Notes: a model not told the origin generated them from the letters alone. Counted from the stretch's first letter, positions 53,771 through 63,241 are shown. The stretch: 64,000 bases of DNA from JBBDSH01 sp040905045 (GCA_040905045.1 JBBDSH010000073.1:1-64000), one strand, 5' to 3'. Made by a program: numbers and translations.

Positions 53771-54253
53771 ATGCAAACTCGATTAAGCAAAATTTTACTG
53801 GTGGCCTGCGCGGCTTTGTTCGCCACTCTCGTGGTTTTCAATAACGTAACGGATTATGACTCCAATTTTGAATTCGTACGCCATGTCCTGAGCATGGATA
53901 CCACCTTCCCGGACAACAACGGCATGTGGCGCCGCATAGAATCTCCTCTGCTGCATCATTTCGCCTACGTGTTCATCATCCTCACCGAATTCGCTATTGC
54001 TCTGCTTGGCTGGATTGCCGTCTGGCGCATGTGGCGCACGCGAGCCGATGCCGTTGCATTCAGACAGGCCAAAGTTCCGGCGGTATGGTCGCTATCCATC
54101 GGTATCCTGCTCTGGTTCGGCGGATTTATCGCCGTCGGTGGAGAATGGTTCCTCATGTGGCAATCCGATACCTGGAACGCCCAGGAGGCGGCGGCCAGGT
54201 TCACGATTATTTACACAATGATATTGATCTATCTCGTTCAGGAGGATAACTGA
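53771..54253 (+). CDS. DUF2165 membrane protein
   Basis: 160 residues with about four spans. NNVTDYDSNFEFVRHVLSMDTTF is characteristic of DUF2165. The function of the family is unknown. Located 60 bases after the GS-like gene on the same strand and before a strong terminator, so it appears to be the last gene of the Rieske operon and could be a transporter or anchor for it. Confidence 0.85.
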   Translation: MQTRLSKILLVACAALFATLVVFNNVTDYDSNFEFVRHVLSMDTTFPDNNGMWRRIESPLLHHFAYVFIILTEFAIALLGWIAVWRMWRTRADAVAFRQAKVPAVWSLSIGILLWFGGFIAVGGEWFLMWQSDTWNAQEAAARFTIIYTMILIYLVQEDN

Positions 54254-54372
54254 CGATACTGCCGATATTCGGGCACAGGTGTATCAGCGGGAGATGTGTA
54301 GTGATGTTTTAGCGGGAGATGTTGATATGGCTATAATAATAAAAACAAATATTATTACTGTAGTAGCGTTGA

Positions 54373-54401
54373 AGGCGGGTTTAAACACCCGCCTGTTTTT
54401 T
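54373..54401 (+). terminator. Terminator of the Rieske operon
   Basis: aggcgggt (54373-54380) pairs with acccgcct (54387-54394) around ttaaac, followed by gtttttt. This closes the Rieske/GS/DUF2165 operon before the exported amidohydrolase. Confidence 0.9.
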
Positions 54402-54422
54402 CTATGAGGATGGATTAGCCGG

Positions 54423-56219
54423 ATGACGCACATGAATCGCACTGAAAGCGGCCACGGGATACTCTTCAGGCTGTTCGTCGTCACCTGCCTCGTTACGGGG
54501 GTAATGTTTATACAGGCATGCCGTAATGATGACTCGGCCACGATGCATGCCGATCGTATTTTCCACAACGGCGAAATCATTACCGTTGATAAGGAATTTT
54601 CCATGGCCGACTCGCTGGCCGTGAAAGACGGCCGCATCATTGCTGTCGGTGATCGGGGCTCTGTTTTCCGGCATCGCGGCGGGGACACGGATATGGTAGA
54701 TCTCCACGGCAGAGTCATGATGCCGGGATTGATCGACTCCCATACCCATCCGACGGATGCTGCCCTGTTCGAATTTGATCACGCGGTTCCGGCCATGCAT
54801 TCCGTGGCCGACGTGCTGGATTACGTGAAGCAGCGTTCCCGGGCTGTGCCGGAAGGTGAATGGATTTGCGTGGATCAGGTATTCATTACCCGTCTCAGGG
54901 AACGCCGTTTCCCGAGCAGGAAAGAGCTGGATACGGTCGCGCCGGAGCACCCGGTTGTCTTCGCGACGTTTCCCAGCGCCCCGGCCGCCTCACTGAACAG
55001 CGCCGCTTTGAAAGCACTGAATATCGGGGCGGGAAATCATGAAGATTTTGAAGTCGATTCCGGGACGGGGAAGCTCACCGGTATTGTCCATAATCACACG
55101 GAATATATCCCTGCCACGGCGTGTTCAAACGGGACGGGACCGGACGAGGCCGATATTGAACAGCGCCTGGGCAAACTGTTTCATGATTACAACTCCGTGG
55201 GCCTGACGACCATCGCCGATCGCAACGCCGACCGATCCGAGGTGGAACGTTACCGGCGCATGCTGGAGAAAGATGCGCTTTCGGTTCGCATGGCGATATC
55301 CCACGGTATCGATACCGGCAAACAGCGTTCCGTGGATGAAATTGTCGCGGATATACGCGACATCGCCGCGCATCCGTTGCGGCGGGGCGATCCCATGCTG
55401 CGGATTATCGGCGTCAAGGGACTGGTGGACGGCGGCATGCTGACCGGAACCGCCTACATGAAGGAGCCCTGGGGCAAAAGTGAGCTCTATGCCATCGATG
55501 ATCCGGAATACCGCGGTTTCTACCGGTTGCCGCCGGAACGATTACTGCCGATTGTCAGGGCGACTATTGAAGAAGGCATGCAGTTTGTCGGTCATGCTGT
55601 CGGCGACGGCGCCGTGAATACCCTTGTGGAGACCTACGCAAGCGTGGCCGAGGACATGCCCATCGCCGCCACGCGGCCGTGTATCGCCCATTGCAACTTC
55701 ATGACGGTAAAAGCGCTTGAGCGCATGGCCCGACTGGACATCGTGGCCGACTTTCAGCCCGCCTGGCTGTATCTGGATGCGCCGACACTGATTGATCACT
55801 TTGACTATAAGCGGCTGGAATATTTTCAGCCTCTGAAAACAGTGTTCAACAAGGGGATTATCGCGGGCGGCGGCTCCGATCACTGGCAAAAAATCGGATC
55901 CCTGCGTTCCACCAATCCCTACAACCCGTTCCTGGGCATGTGGATCGCCATTACGCGGAATGCAAGGGATTACCCGGAACAAGTCCACCCCGAACAGGCA
56001 CTGAACCGGGAACAGGCAATTCGGCTGTATACCGCGAATAACGCCCATCTGCTTTTCCTGGAGGAGGAGACCGGTTCACTGGAGCCGGGCAAGGCCGCCG
56101 ACATGATCGTTCTCGATCGGGACATACTGAGTTGCGAAATTGAGGATCTTAAGGATACCCGGGTCCTGAGAACCTATCTGAACGGTGAGCTTGTCTATTC
56201 CAGCGGTACCGGACTCTGA
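54423..56219 (+). CDS. Exported lipoprotein amidohydrolase (YtcJ-like)
   Basis: 598 residues. N-terminal lipoprotein signal with MFIQAC, then a subtype III amidohydrolase of the YtcJ group: IDSHTHPTDAAL, VVFATF, FVGHAVGDGAVNTLV, ARCIAHCN-like (PCIAHCNFM), and GGGSDHW. YtcJ-like enzymes hydrolyse cyclic ureas, formyl or imine groups. Being a lipoprotein it would act on the periplasmic side. It is closely followed by a Tat-exported flavoprotein. Confidence 0.88.
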   Translation: MTHMNRTESGHGILFRLFVVTCLVTGVMFIQACRNDDSATMHADRIFHNGEIITVDKEFSMADSLAVKDGRIIAVGDRGSVFRHRGGDTDMVDLHGRVMMPGLIDSHTHPTDAALFEFDHAVPAMHSVADVLDYVKQRSRAVPEGEWICVDQVFITRLRERRFPSRKELDTVAPEHPVVFATFPSAPAASLNSAALKALNIGAGNHEDFEVDSGTGKLTGIVHNHTEYIPATACSNGTGPDEADIEQRLGKLFHDYNSVGLTTIADRNADRSEVERYRRMLEKDALSVRMAISHGIDTGKQRSVDEIVADIRDIAAHPLRRGDPMLRIIGVKGLVDGGMLTGTAYMKEPWGKSELYAIDDPEYRGFYRLPPERLLPIVRATIEEGMQFVGHAVGDGAVNTLVETYASVAEDMPIAATRPCIAHCNFMTVKALERMARLDIVADFQPAWLYLDAPTLIDHFDYKRLEYFQPLKTVFNKGIIAGGGSDHWQKIGSLRSTNPYNPFLGMWIAITRNARDYPEQVHPEQALNREQAIRLYTANNAHLLFLEEETGSLEPGKAADMIVLDRDILSCEIEDLKDTRVLRTYLNGELVYSSGTGL

Positions 56220-56247
56220 ACATCAATCTCACAGGAACATTAAAGAC

Positions 56248-57717
56248 ATGCAGTTACGGCGAAACTTTCTGAAGCAAACACTGGCAACCATCGGCGCTGG
56301 ACTGTTCGGTGTCGTCAAGCCGGGTCTGGCGGCGGCCAGTGGTTATATCAATCAACTGCCCGGACTGAAGGAACGCCTGCAGGGACTGGTGGTCCGGCGT
56401 GGTGATCCGGATTACGGTTTATGGCGGCAGTCCATGCTCTGGAAGACGTCTCTTCCGAATCGTTATCCGGATGTCATCGTTCAGCCACGTTCCGAGGAAG
56501 AAGTCATTCAGGCAATACGTTTTGCGGCAGACAATGATCTCAAGGTGGCGTGTCGCTGCAGTGGCCATAACACGGCCGGTGCCGCGATGCGGGACGGAGG
56601 GTTGCTGATGGATCTGTCATTGTTCAGGGAAACGAGGATCGACGCGGCTAACGGGTCCGCCTCCATTCAGCCGGCTGTGACCGCTCATGAACTCATGGGA
56701 CACTGTCTTGAGCAGAAGCTGGCGTTTCCCGTCGCCACCTGTCCCGGTGTTGCCATGGGCGGTTATCTCCTCGGCGGGGGCATGGGCTGGAACAAGGCCG
56801 CCTGGGGTGACGTGGCCTGCTATTCCGTAAAAAGCGCGGATATCATTCTGGCCGACGGACGTAAAATAACCGCGAATCAACAGCATCATACGGACCTGTT
56901 CTGGGCGGTGCGCGGCGCCGGACCGGGTTTCTTTGGTCTTGTCACCCGTTATGAATTGTCCCTGTATGACGCACCGGGGGCCATACTTAGCAACACGTAT
57001 TTCTGTTCCCTGGACAATCTCGAAAATGTACTCGGGATACTGGAAGAGCGCCAGGCCGACAAGGATGAACGGGTCTCCCTCATGTTGATGTTGATGCGCA
57101 ATCCGCGCGGCGAATCCGACGATAGCAGTGCAGCGAGCAAGGTTTGCATGATCGCCATGAGTGCCTTTGCCCGTGATTCGCAGGAAGCCTCCGCGTTACT
57201 GGCTCCCTATACCGGCAGCAAACTGGCGGAGTTGAGTCTTTTCAGTTACGAGGAACAACCCAACTCGTTCGAGAAACTGTTCAATGCGGGCGGTGACGGC
57301 TCCGTGCGGACGCGCGGCGCGGCCGATAATATCTGGACGAACAGCATGGATGCCCTGCTCGACATGGCAGATCTTTACCGGACGGTGCCATCATCCCGTT
57401 CCAGGGTATTGTTTTCCTATGGCACGGAACCGGAATTGCGTGACGATGCCTGTTTTTCCCGTATCGGCGGGAGTTACCTGGCCAATTATCTGGTATGGGA
57501 TCAACCCGCCGATGATGAAGCCAATTACCGCTGGCTCGACGAGGCCAGTCAAAGATTGCGGAAATACGCCGTCGGGCATTACATCAATGAACTGGAAACA
57601 CAACGCTACCCGGAAAAGATCGACATGGCTTTTTCGGATGACGCAATGAATAAGTTGGCTGCATTGCGGCGCCAGTACGACCCGGACGGGCGTTTCCATG
57701 ACTATCTGGGCCGTTAA
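56248..57717 (+). CDS. Tat-exported FAD-linked oxidase
   Basis: 489 residues from ATG 56248, with agga upstream; the longer frame from 56185 overlaps the preceding gene. Twin-arginine signal RRNFLKQTLATIG. FAD domain: VIVQPRSEEEVIQAIRFA, SGHNTAG (His for covalent FAD), GVAMGGYLLGGGMG. This is the berberine-bridge-enzyme-like/p-cresol-methylhydroxylase family, which oxidises alcohols, amines or sugars. The usual C-terminal motif is short. It would work in the periplasm with the lipoprotein amidohydrolase 28 bases upstream. Confidence 0.87.
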   Translation: MQLRRNFLKQTLATIGAGLFGVVKPGLAAASGYINQLPGLKERLQGLVVRRGDPDYGLWRQSMLWKTSLPNRYPDVIVQPRSEEEVIQAIRFAADNDLKVACRCSGHNTAGAAMRDGGLLMDLSLFRETRIDAANGSASIQPAVTAHELMGHCLEQKLAFPVATCPGVAMGGYLLGGGMGWNKAAWGDVACYSVKSADIILADGRKITANQQHHTDLFWAVRGAGPGFFGLVTRYELSLYDAPGAILSNTYFCSLDNLENVLGILEERQADKDERVSLMLMLMRNPRGESDDSSAASKVCMIAMSAFARDSQEASALLAPYTGSKLAELSLFSYEEQPNSFEKLFNAGGDGSVRTRGAADNIWTNSMDALLDMADLYRTVPSSRSRVLFSYGTEPELRDDACFSRIGGSYLANYLVWDQPADDEANYRWLDEASQRLRKYAVGHYINELETQRYPEKIDMAFSDDAMNKLAALRRQYDPDGRFHDYLGR

Positions 57718-57724
57718 AGTATGT

Positions 57725-58128
57725 GTTGCGGCTCCAAGTTCACTCCCGAGACATAACGCGGACACGCTGTAAATACTTTCCCCGGATCAAGTCCTGACTC
57801 TTCTACACATTTAATGAAGTCCGGGAAGGAGGTAACGATTTATCCGGTTGAACTGAAATGAACTTTGGATACCGGCTCCCGGCTCTTCGGCCGGGACCGG
57901 ACTCGCACGCGACGCTTGACCGGCATGACGGCAACCCGAGGCCGTCATGCCGGAGGCGCGCCGTCCAGCGCCATCCGGTATCCATTCATTTGTGTAGAAG
58001 AGACAGCGATCAAGCCTGCCCCGGCAGGTTGTTAGCCGGGGTTCGGGGCAGGCTCTGTAGCTCGAATGCGGCGTCCATGCCGCATACGGTCCGCTCATAT
58101 GTCTCGGGAGTGAACTTGGAGCCGCAAC
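57725..58128. repeat. Core-plus-arm dispersed repeat with nested insertions (copy D)
   Basis: Perfect 30-bp inverted arms lie at 57725-57754 and 58099-58128. Core pieces gacacgctgtaaatac and gtagctcgaatgcggc are present. The element is split by a further insert of about 230 bases bounded by imperfect inverted ctcttctacac / gtgtagaagag (57797 and 57993 approximately), inside which ccggcatgacgg and ccgtcatgccgg make another hairpin. A GC-rich palindrome (about 58008-58054) follows. Confidence 0.85.
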
Positions 58129-58161
58129 AGCTGTATCACTGACAGGCCGCGTGGCGCATCG

Positions 58162-59199
58162 TCACTGACCATGCAGGACCTGCTGGATACGCAGCATTTC
58201 AACATGGCCGTTGATGATCTCCCGCAAGCCGCCATAGCGGCCGTACTTGTCTTTCATCTTCTCGTATACCTTATCGGCCAGCGCCGCCATGAAATTCCTG
58301 TAACTTTCGTAAGGATGAAAGCCGGGACCGTAGAATTCCCCTTTATCGACCGTTTTTGAAGCAGTGCGGATTGCATTTGCAAGGTCATCGTAATAGTCCA
58401 GGCTCAGGCGGATATCCGAACGGTTACCGACATTGCCGTGGCCCGCGTCGAGGAAATCCCAATCCAGGGAGCGCATCAGTTCCAGGTTGTCCCGGAATGC
58501 TTTCGGATCCATGGCCCAGTTGAAGCTGAAATAGGGCAACTGCCCCGGGGTAATCAGGTCCACCGCCTGGATAACGCGTTCTTCCGGCAAATAATACAGC
58601 GAGGTATCGGGGCGATGGGCATAGGCTTCGGGAGTATGAATCCGTATATCCAGGCCTTGCAGGGACAGGCGATCCTCGGGCACGGAGGCCACGAGCGTCG
58701 GGGCGGGAACATCCAGTGAAAAGCGGCCAATTTCCTCGATCACCTTGCTCGTTGCCACGATCTCCAGGTCCCGGCCCCGGTCCCGGGCATGCCGGGCAAT
58801 CGTCTTCGCTCCGCCGATATGGTCCAGGTGACTGTGGGAGTAAATCAAGGTGGTGACCGGCCATTCCGTCACGGAGGCGATGGCGTCCAGAATAGCCCTG
58901 CTGCGACCGTCCCCGGGGCTGTCGAACAGGACAACGCCGTTTTCGCCGACATGAAACAGGATCGAGTAGCCGCGCACCGAGACCCAGTAGGTCTTTTCCG
59001 TCAGGCGCTGGATGACGTAATCCTGCTGATAGGTGAGGCGGTTCAGATCGGCCACTCGTTCTCCGGGCTGCAGCATGCGTTCCGCGGACGGGTCTGGCGG
59101 TGGATCCGATGCCCGGGCGGCCGAGCACAGCAGCAGTAGCACCAGTGATAATGCCAGTGGAAGGGGACGGTGTGGTCGCAGGGATGTGGTCAACGTCAC
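58162..59199 (-). CDS. Exported metallo-beta-lactamase-fold hydrolase
   Basis: 345 residues from GTG 59199. Signal peptide (LALSLVLLLLCSAARAS), then the zinc motif YSHSHLDHIGGA, YYLPEERVIQAVDL with Asp and DAGHGNVG with His. Such exported MBL-fold proteins can hydrolyse sulfate, lactone or phosphate esters. Divergent from the second TonB receptor and shares its operator region. Confidence 0.88.
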   Translation of the reverse strand: MTLTTSLRPHRPLPLALSLVLLLLCSAARASDPPPDPSAERMLQPGERVADLNRLTYQQDYVIQRLTEKTYWVSVRGYSILFHVGENGVVLFDSPGDGRSRAILDAIASVTEWPVTTLIYSHSHLDHIGGAKTIARHARDRGRDLEIVATSKVIEEIGRFSLDVPAPTLVASVPEDRLSLQGLDIRIHTPEAYAHRPDTSLYYLPEERVIQAVDLITPGQLPYFSFNWAMDPKAFRDNLELMRSLDWDFLDAGHGNVGNRSDIRLSLDYYDDLANAIRTASKTVDKGEFYGPGFHPYESYRNFMAALADKVYEKMKDKYGRYGGLREIINGHVEMLRIQQVLHGQ

Positions 59200-59358
59200 T
59201 TTTTTCTACTCTCTTGATTTGCGGGGTGTTCGAAATCGCCGATCCATTCATTCATGGCTTGCGATCCTGATGTAACCGGATTATCGCATATGAACTGCAG
59301 GTGGTTGCCAGCGCGGTTTTGCAGTGCACAATATCATTGACATATCGGAAAAATTTAT

Positions 59359-59381
59359 TATGATCACTAATTATGATCACA
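59359..59381. promoter_or_regulatory. Two TGATCA-type boxes, shared promoter of TonB receptor 2 and the MBL hydrolase
   Basis: TATGATCACT (59359-59368) and TATGATCACA (59372-59381) are 13 bases apart. A further related AGTGATCATG lies at about 59416-59425. The array is 126 bases before the TonB receptor start and 160 before the divergent MBL start. Confidence 0.65.
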
Positions 59382-59506
59382 TATTTGGATTTCATTTTGA
59401 AACCAAATTTTCCCAGAGTGATCATGCGGTGGTTTCCGATGGCTGCAGGTACGGTGTGCGGTAATGCGAAATCGGGGGATATTGTGCTTGCTATGAGGAG
59501 AAACAA

Positions 59507-61678
59507 ATGAAAATTTCCAGTCGTACGATCCTTTTATTACTCGGCTTCGGCCTGAGTGGCAGTGCCGTTGGACAGAATATTCTGGAGGAAGTGGTGGTGA
59601 CCGCCCAGAAGCGGGAACAGTCGTTGCAGGATGTACCCATCAGCGTGACCGCTTTCAGCGGCCGTGATATCCGCAGCCTGGGTTTCAACAGTACCATTGA
59701 CCTGGCGGCGTTTACCCCGGGCATGTCCATCGGCCAGAACTCCGGAGAAGGGGACTTTCCCTTCATTTCCCTGCGCGGTGTCACTCTGCGTGATTTCGCC
59801 GATACCAACGAGAGTCCGTCTGCCGTCTACATCGATGAATTCTACAAGGCCAACCTTATGGGCCTGGATCAGCAGATCTTCGATATGGATCGCGTCGAAG
59901 TTCTGCGCGGGCCGCAGGGTACGCTGTACGGCCGGAACGCCACGGGCGGACTGATTCACTACGTCACCCGTAAACCCACGGAAACTTTCGAGGGATACGG
60001 CGAGTTCGAAGTGGGCGAGTACGACACCTACAAGTTCGAGGGTGCCGTAGGCGGTCCCCTGACTCAGAACCTGTCCGGCCGGTTATCTGTGCAACACCAT
60101 CAACACGACGGTTATACGGAAAATATCTTCCCGGGCAACGCCGATGGCAATGCACTGGATTCCACTTCCGTGCGCGGACAGTTGTTGTTCACACCGACGG
60201 AGGACTTATCGGTTTCGGTTCTCTTGCAACGCAACGCCAACGATAACGATGCCGGCAATATGTTTCCCCATGTGGCCGTGGTACAGGATCCGGTCACGGG
60301 TCTTGCCGTTGATAATCCCGGTGGTCCCGGCTTTGCCGGTTACATCGAGCCGACCCCGAACGACCCGCGCGATACCAATGCCAACCGGGATATCTATCTC
60401 AGGACCGAGCAGTACACCGGAATCGGCCGGATTGAATGGAATGTCAACGGCATTGATGTCGTCTCCATAACCGGTTACGAGAAAACCTCCAAGGATGCGG
60501 CCTTCGACAGTGACGGCACGCCCTTTACCCGCGGCACCGAGGCGCATCCCAATGGTGAGCAGTTCTCCCAGGAGTTGCGTCTCTCCGGGCAGGCAGGCCC
60601 TGTCGAATGGCTGGGCGGCTTCTATTACATTGACTATGACGTGGACGGTTTCCAGTCTCGCTGTACGCCGGCAACCTGTGACGTACAACGGGCGCCGGTC
60701 ATCTATGACCTGCAGACGGAATCATGGGCCTTCTTCGGCAACGTGGACGTGGAACTGGCGCCGCAATGGAGCGTAACCGCGGGGCTGCGTTATACCCAGG
60801 AGGACAAGGAATATCTGCTGGATAACCAGGATTTCGGTATCGAATTTTCACCGGCGACCGTGGGTGATCAGGCCCGGCTGGATGATGACAACATCAGTTT
60901 CAATGCCCGGTTGAACTATACACCGACCGAGGATCTGCTGTTCTACGGGGGTGTTTCCCGCGGCCACAAGTCGGGGACGTTCAATGTCGGTTTCACGCCC
61001 ATTGCTTTCGATGCCATCCCCGTGGAGGCGGAGCAATTGACCAGCTATGAAGTCGGCTTCAAGTCGACGTTGATGCAGGGTCTGTGGCGTGTCAACGGCG
61101 CCGCCTTTTATTATGATTACGATGACTCGCAGGCCTTCCAGTTCGACGGCCGCACGCTCAGTGCTACCGCCTTCAATCGCGATGCGGAAGTCTACGGAGC
61201 CGAGCTGGAGGTCACTGCCAGCCCGACGGAAAGACTCGATCTGATGTTCACGGCCACCTATCTGGACGCCACACTAAAAGACGTGGAACGTCCGGGACCG
61301 TTGTTCACGGGTCTGCCGCCCGTCGACACTGTGATGCCGCTGGCGCCGGACTGGGATCTCAGTCTGCTGGCACGCTACTACTGGCCGGTGCCTTGGGGCG
61401 GGGAAATGGCACTACAGGGCAGTGTGAATTACAAATCCAAGCAGTATTTTGATGCCTTCAACAGTCCCAGCCACCTGGAAGGCGGTTATGCCGTGGGTAA
61501 TGCCAGACTTACCTGGACCAGTGCGAATGACAACTGGGAGGTTGCCGTCTTTGCCAACAACATAACCGATACGGAATACAGGACCTATGCATTCGACCTG
61601 GCATTCCTGGGCTTCGCGACCGATGTTTACGGAAAGCCGCGTTGGGTTGGAGGATCAGTAAGGTACAGTTGGCAATAA
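59507..61678 (+). CDS. TonB-dependent outer membrane receptor (2)
   Basis: 723 residues. Signal peptide (FGLSGSAVG), then EEVVVTAQKREQSLQDVPISV and VEVLRGPQGTLYGRNATGG from the plug; the barrel ends GGSVRYSW-x. The start has gaggag upstream. It lies between the MBL hydrolase and a c cytochrome and is the second importer of the island. It is similar to the first in the plug but not a close duplicate. Confidence 0.95.
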   Translation: MKISSRTILLLLGFGLSGSAVGQNILEEVVVTAQKREQSLQDVPISVTAFSGRDIRSLGFNSTIDLAAFTPGMSIGQNSGEGDFPFISLRGVTLRDFADTNESPSAVYIDEFYKANLMGLDQQIFDMDRVEVLRGPQGTLYGRNATGGLIHYVTRKPTETFEGYGEFEVGEYDTYKFEGAVGGPLTQNLSGRLSVQHHQHDGYTENIFPGNADGNALDSTSVRGQLLFTPTEDLSVSVLLQRNANDNDAGNMFPHVAVVQDPVTGLAVDNPGGPGFAGYIEPTPNDPRDTNANRDIYLRTEQYTGIGRIEWNVNGIDVVSITGYEKTSKDAAFDSDGTPFTRGTEAHPNGEQFSQELRLSGQAGPVEWLGGFYYIDYDVDGFQSRCTPATCDVQRAPVIYDLQTESWAFFGNVDVELAPQWSVTAGLRYTQEDKEYLLDNQDFGIEFSPATVGDQARLDDDNISFNARLNYTPTEDLLFYGGVSRGHKSGTFNVGFTPIAFDAIPVEAEQLTSYEVGFKSTLMQGLWRVNGAAFYYDYDDSQAFQFDGRTLSATAFNRDAEVYGAELEVTASPTERLDLMFTATYLDATLKDVERPGPLFTGLPPVDTVMPLAPDWDLSLLARYYWPVPWGGEMALQGSVNYKSKQYFDAFNSPSHLEGGYAVGNARLTWTSANDNWEVAVFANNITDTEYRTYAFDLAFLGFATDVYGKPRWVGGSVRYSWQ

Positions 61679-61709
61679 ACCTCCCCCCGGTTCATTGTCA
61701 ACTTCACGG

Positions 61710-61744
61710 GCCGGATAATGTATTCTGCATTATCCGGCTTTCTT
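61710..61744 (+). terminator. Terminator after TonB receptor 2
   Basis: gccggataatg (61710-61720) pairs with cattatccggc (61728-61738), followed by tttctt. The short, mixed T run makes it a moderate terminator. Confidence 0.82.
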
Positions 61745-61848
61745 ATATGCGCGGTTAGGTAACGGCGGGGAAAAAGGAATAACCGGTAAAGATTACACCT
61801 GATATTAACCATGCAACTTCACAATACATTCAGAACCGAATCCAGGCT

Positions 61849-62688
61849 ATGAAAAACCTTCTGACTATTTTATGCGCCTGCTTTTTGTCGGCCGCCGTTG
61901 CCGGGGGGAATGACAAGCCGGAACATATTTTGACCATTGTCACCGAGGATGGCCGGGAACATGAATTTCCTGCGGAAGAACTGCTTGCAAGACCGGATGT
62001 GGAAAATGTCGTCATCGCGAATACTCCGGCTTATCCGAAAGACAAGTTAACGGTCAAGGCAATCCGGTTTCACCGGCTTATGGAAGATTTCCGGGTCTCC
62101 CCGGAGGCTACTATGGAATTCATGGCAACGGACGGATTTACATCGCCCATGGATGCGGCGCTTGTAATGAATTCCGATGAGGACAACTCCATAGCCTATC
62201 TCGCCATTGAGGATCCGGACAACCAATGGCCGCCGCACAGATCGGGGAAGGGAACGTCCGGTCCTTTTTATCTGTTCTGGATTAATCCTGAACTGTCCGG
62301 TATCAGCCGGGAAGAGTGGCCGTATAAAGTAGATACAATCAGTATAAACAAGTCGGTCAGGGAACGTTATGCGGGAATCGTTCCGCCGGAGAGTTTCGGT
62401 GAAGAACATCCCGTCGCCCGGGGATTCCGGGTTTTCATGAAAAACTGTATGGCATGTCATAAACTGAACAGGGTAGGCAGCGGAATCATAGGACCGGATC
62501 TGAATTACCCCATGAGTCCCGTGGAGTATTTCAGGGACGGTGTTCTGAGACAATTTATACGGCAGCCGCAGTCCGTAAGATTGTACCCCGGCAGTAAAAT
62601 GATCGGTTTCGGGGAGGGAGCCCTCTCCGATACGGAACTTGATCAATTGATTGCATACCTGGAATACATGGCTGAGCGGGATAAATAA
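61849..62688 (+). CDS. Exported cytochrome c with sulfite-oxidase-like N-terminal part
   Basis: 279 residues. Signal peptide (LLTILCACFLSAAVAGG), then a domain with FMATDGFTSPMDAALV, AYLAIEDPDNQWPP and SGPFYLFW, related to the molybdopterin oxidoreductase fold but without a Cys ligand that I can see, so probably not catalytic. A c-type heme domain follows: FMKNCMACHKLN and the axial Met in PGSKMIGFGE. Electron acceptor for a periplasmic oxidase is likely. Its stop overlaps the next start by one base. Confidence 0.85.
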   Translation: MKNLLTILCACFLSAAVAGGNDKPEHILTIVTEDGREHEFPAEELLARPDVENVVIANTPAYPKDKLTVKAIRFHRLMEDFRVSPEATMEFMATDGFTSPMDAALVMNSDEDNSIAYLAIEDPDNQWPPHRSGKGTSGPFYLFWINPELSGISREEWPYKVDTISINKSVRERYAGIVPPESFGEEHPVARGFRVFMKNCMACHKLNRVGSGIIGPDLNYPMSPVEYFRDGVLRQFIRQPQSVRLYPGSKMIGFGEGALSDTELDQLIAYLEYMAERDK

Positions 62689-63236
62689 TGAAAAATATAT
62701 CTGATTTGAAAGTCTGTTTTAACTATCTGTTGTTGATGACGTTTCTGCTTGCGGGACAATCCGTCCCGGCAAGCGGCGATGAAAAAGCTACGAGCGAGGA
62801 AATCAGGACCCTGGTAAAAAACTCTTTACAGGCATGGGAGACAGGTAGTGAGGAACTGCTTCTTTCCACGGCGCATCCGGACATGGAATTCTCTTTCCCG
62901 ACCACCCGGACCGATGCGCAAGGCGCGCTTCGTGTCCTGCGCTACTGGAATGAACACTACGAGGATACGAAAGTGTATATTCACTGGATACTGGTGGATG
63001 GAGATCGGTTTGCCGCCGAGTACCAGTTTGCCACCACGGAGAAGGCAACCGGCAAGAGGACGGCCGCGGGAACAGTGGCTATCGGCCGGGTGCAGGACGG
63101 GAAGATTATTACATTAAAGGAGTATGTCGACGGTCGCGTGGGACGTCTTCAGAACGAGGGTGAACTTCCTCTGGAGGAGGGCGAGGAACCGTATCCCTGG
63201 CCGGAATATGATAAAACAATGCCCTGGTCGGACTGA
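62688..63236 (+). CDS. Exported SnoaL/NTF2-like protein
   Basis: 182 residues: signal peptide (LLLMTFLLAGQSVPASG), then an NTF2-like alpha+beta domain (SLQAWETGSEELLLSTAHPDMEFSFP, HWILVDGDRFAAEYQF) and an acidic tail. SnoaL-like proteins bind or isomerise small hydrophobic compounds. Translationally coupled to the c cytochrome. Confidence 0.8.
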   Translation: MKNISDLKVCFNYLLLMTFLLAGQSVPASGDEKATSEEIRTLVKNSLQAWETGSEELLLSTAHPDMEFSFPTTRTDAQGALRVLRYWNEHYEDTKVYIHWILVDGDRFAAEYQFATTEKATGKRTAAGTVAIGRVQDGKIITLKEYVDGRVGRLQNEGELPLEEGEEPYPWPEYDKTMPWSD

Positions 63237-63241
63237 GCCGT

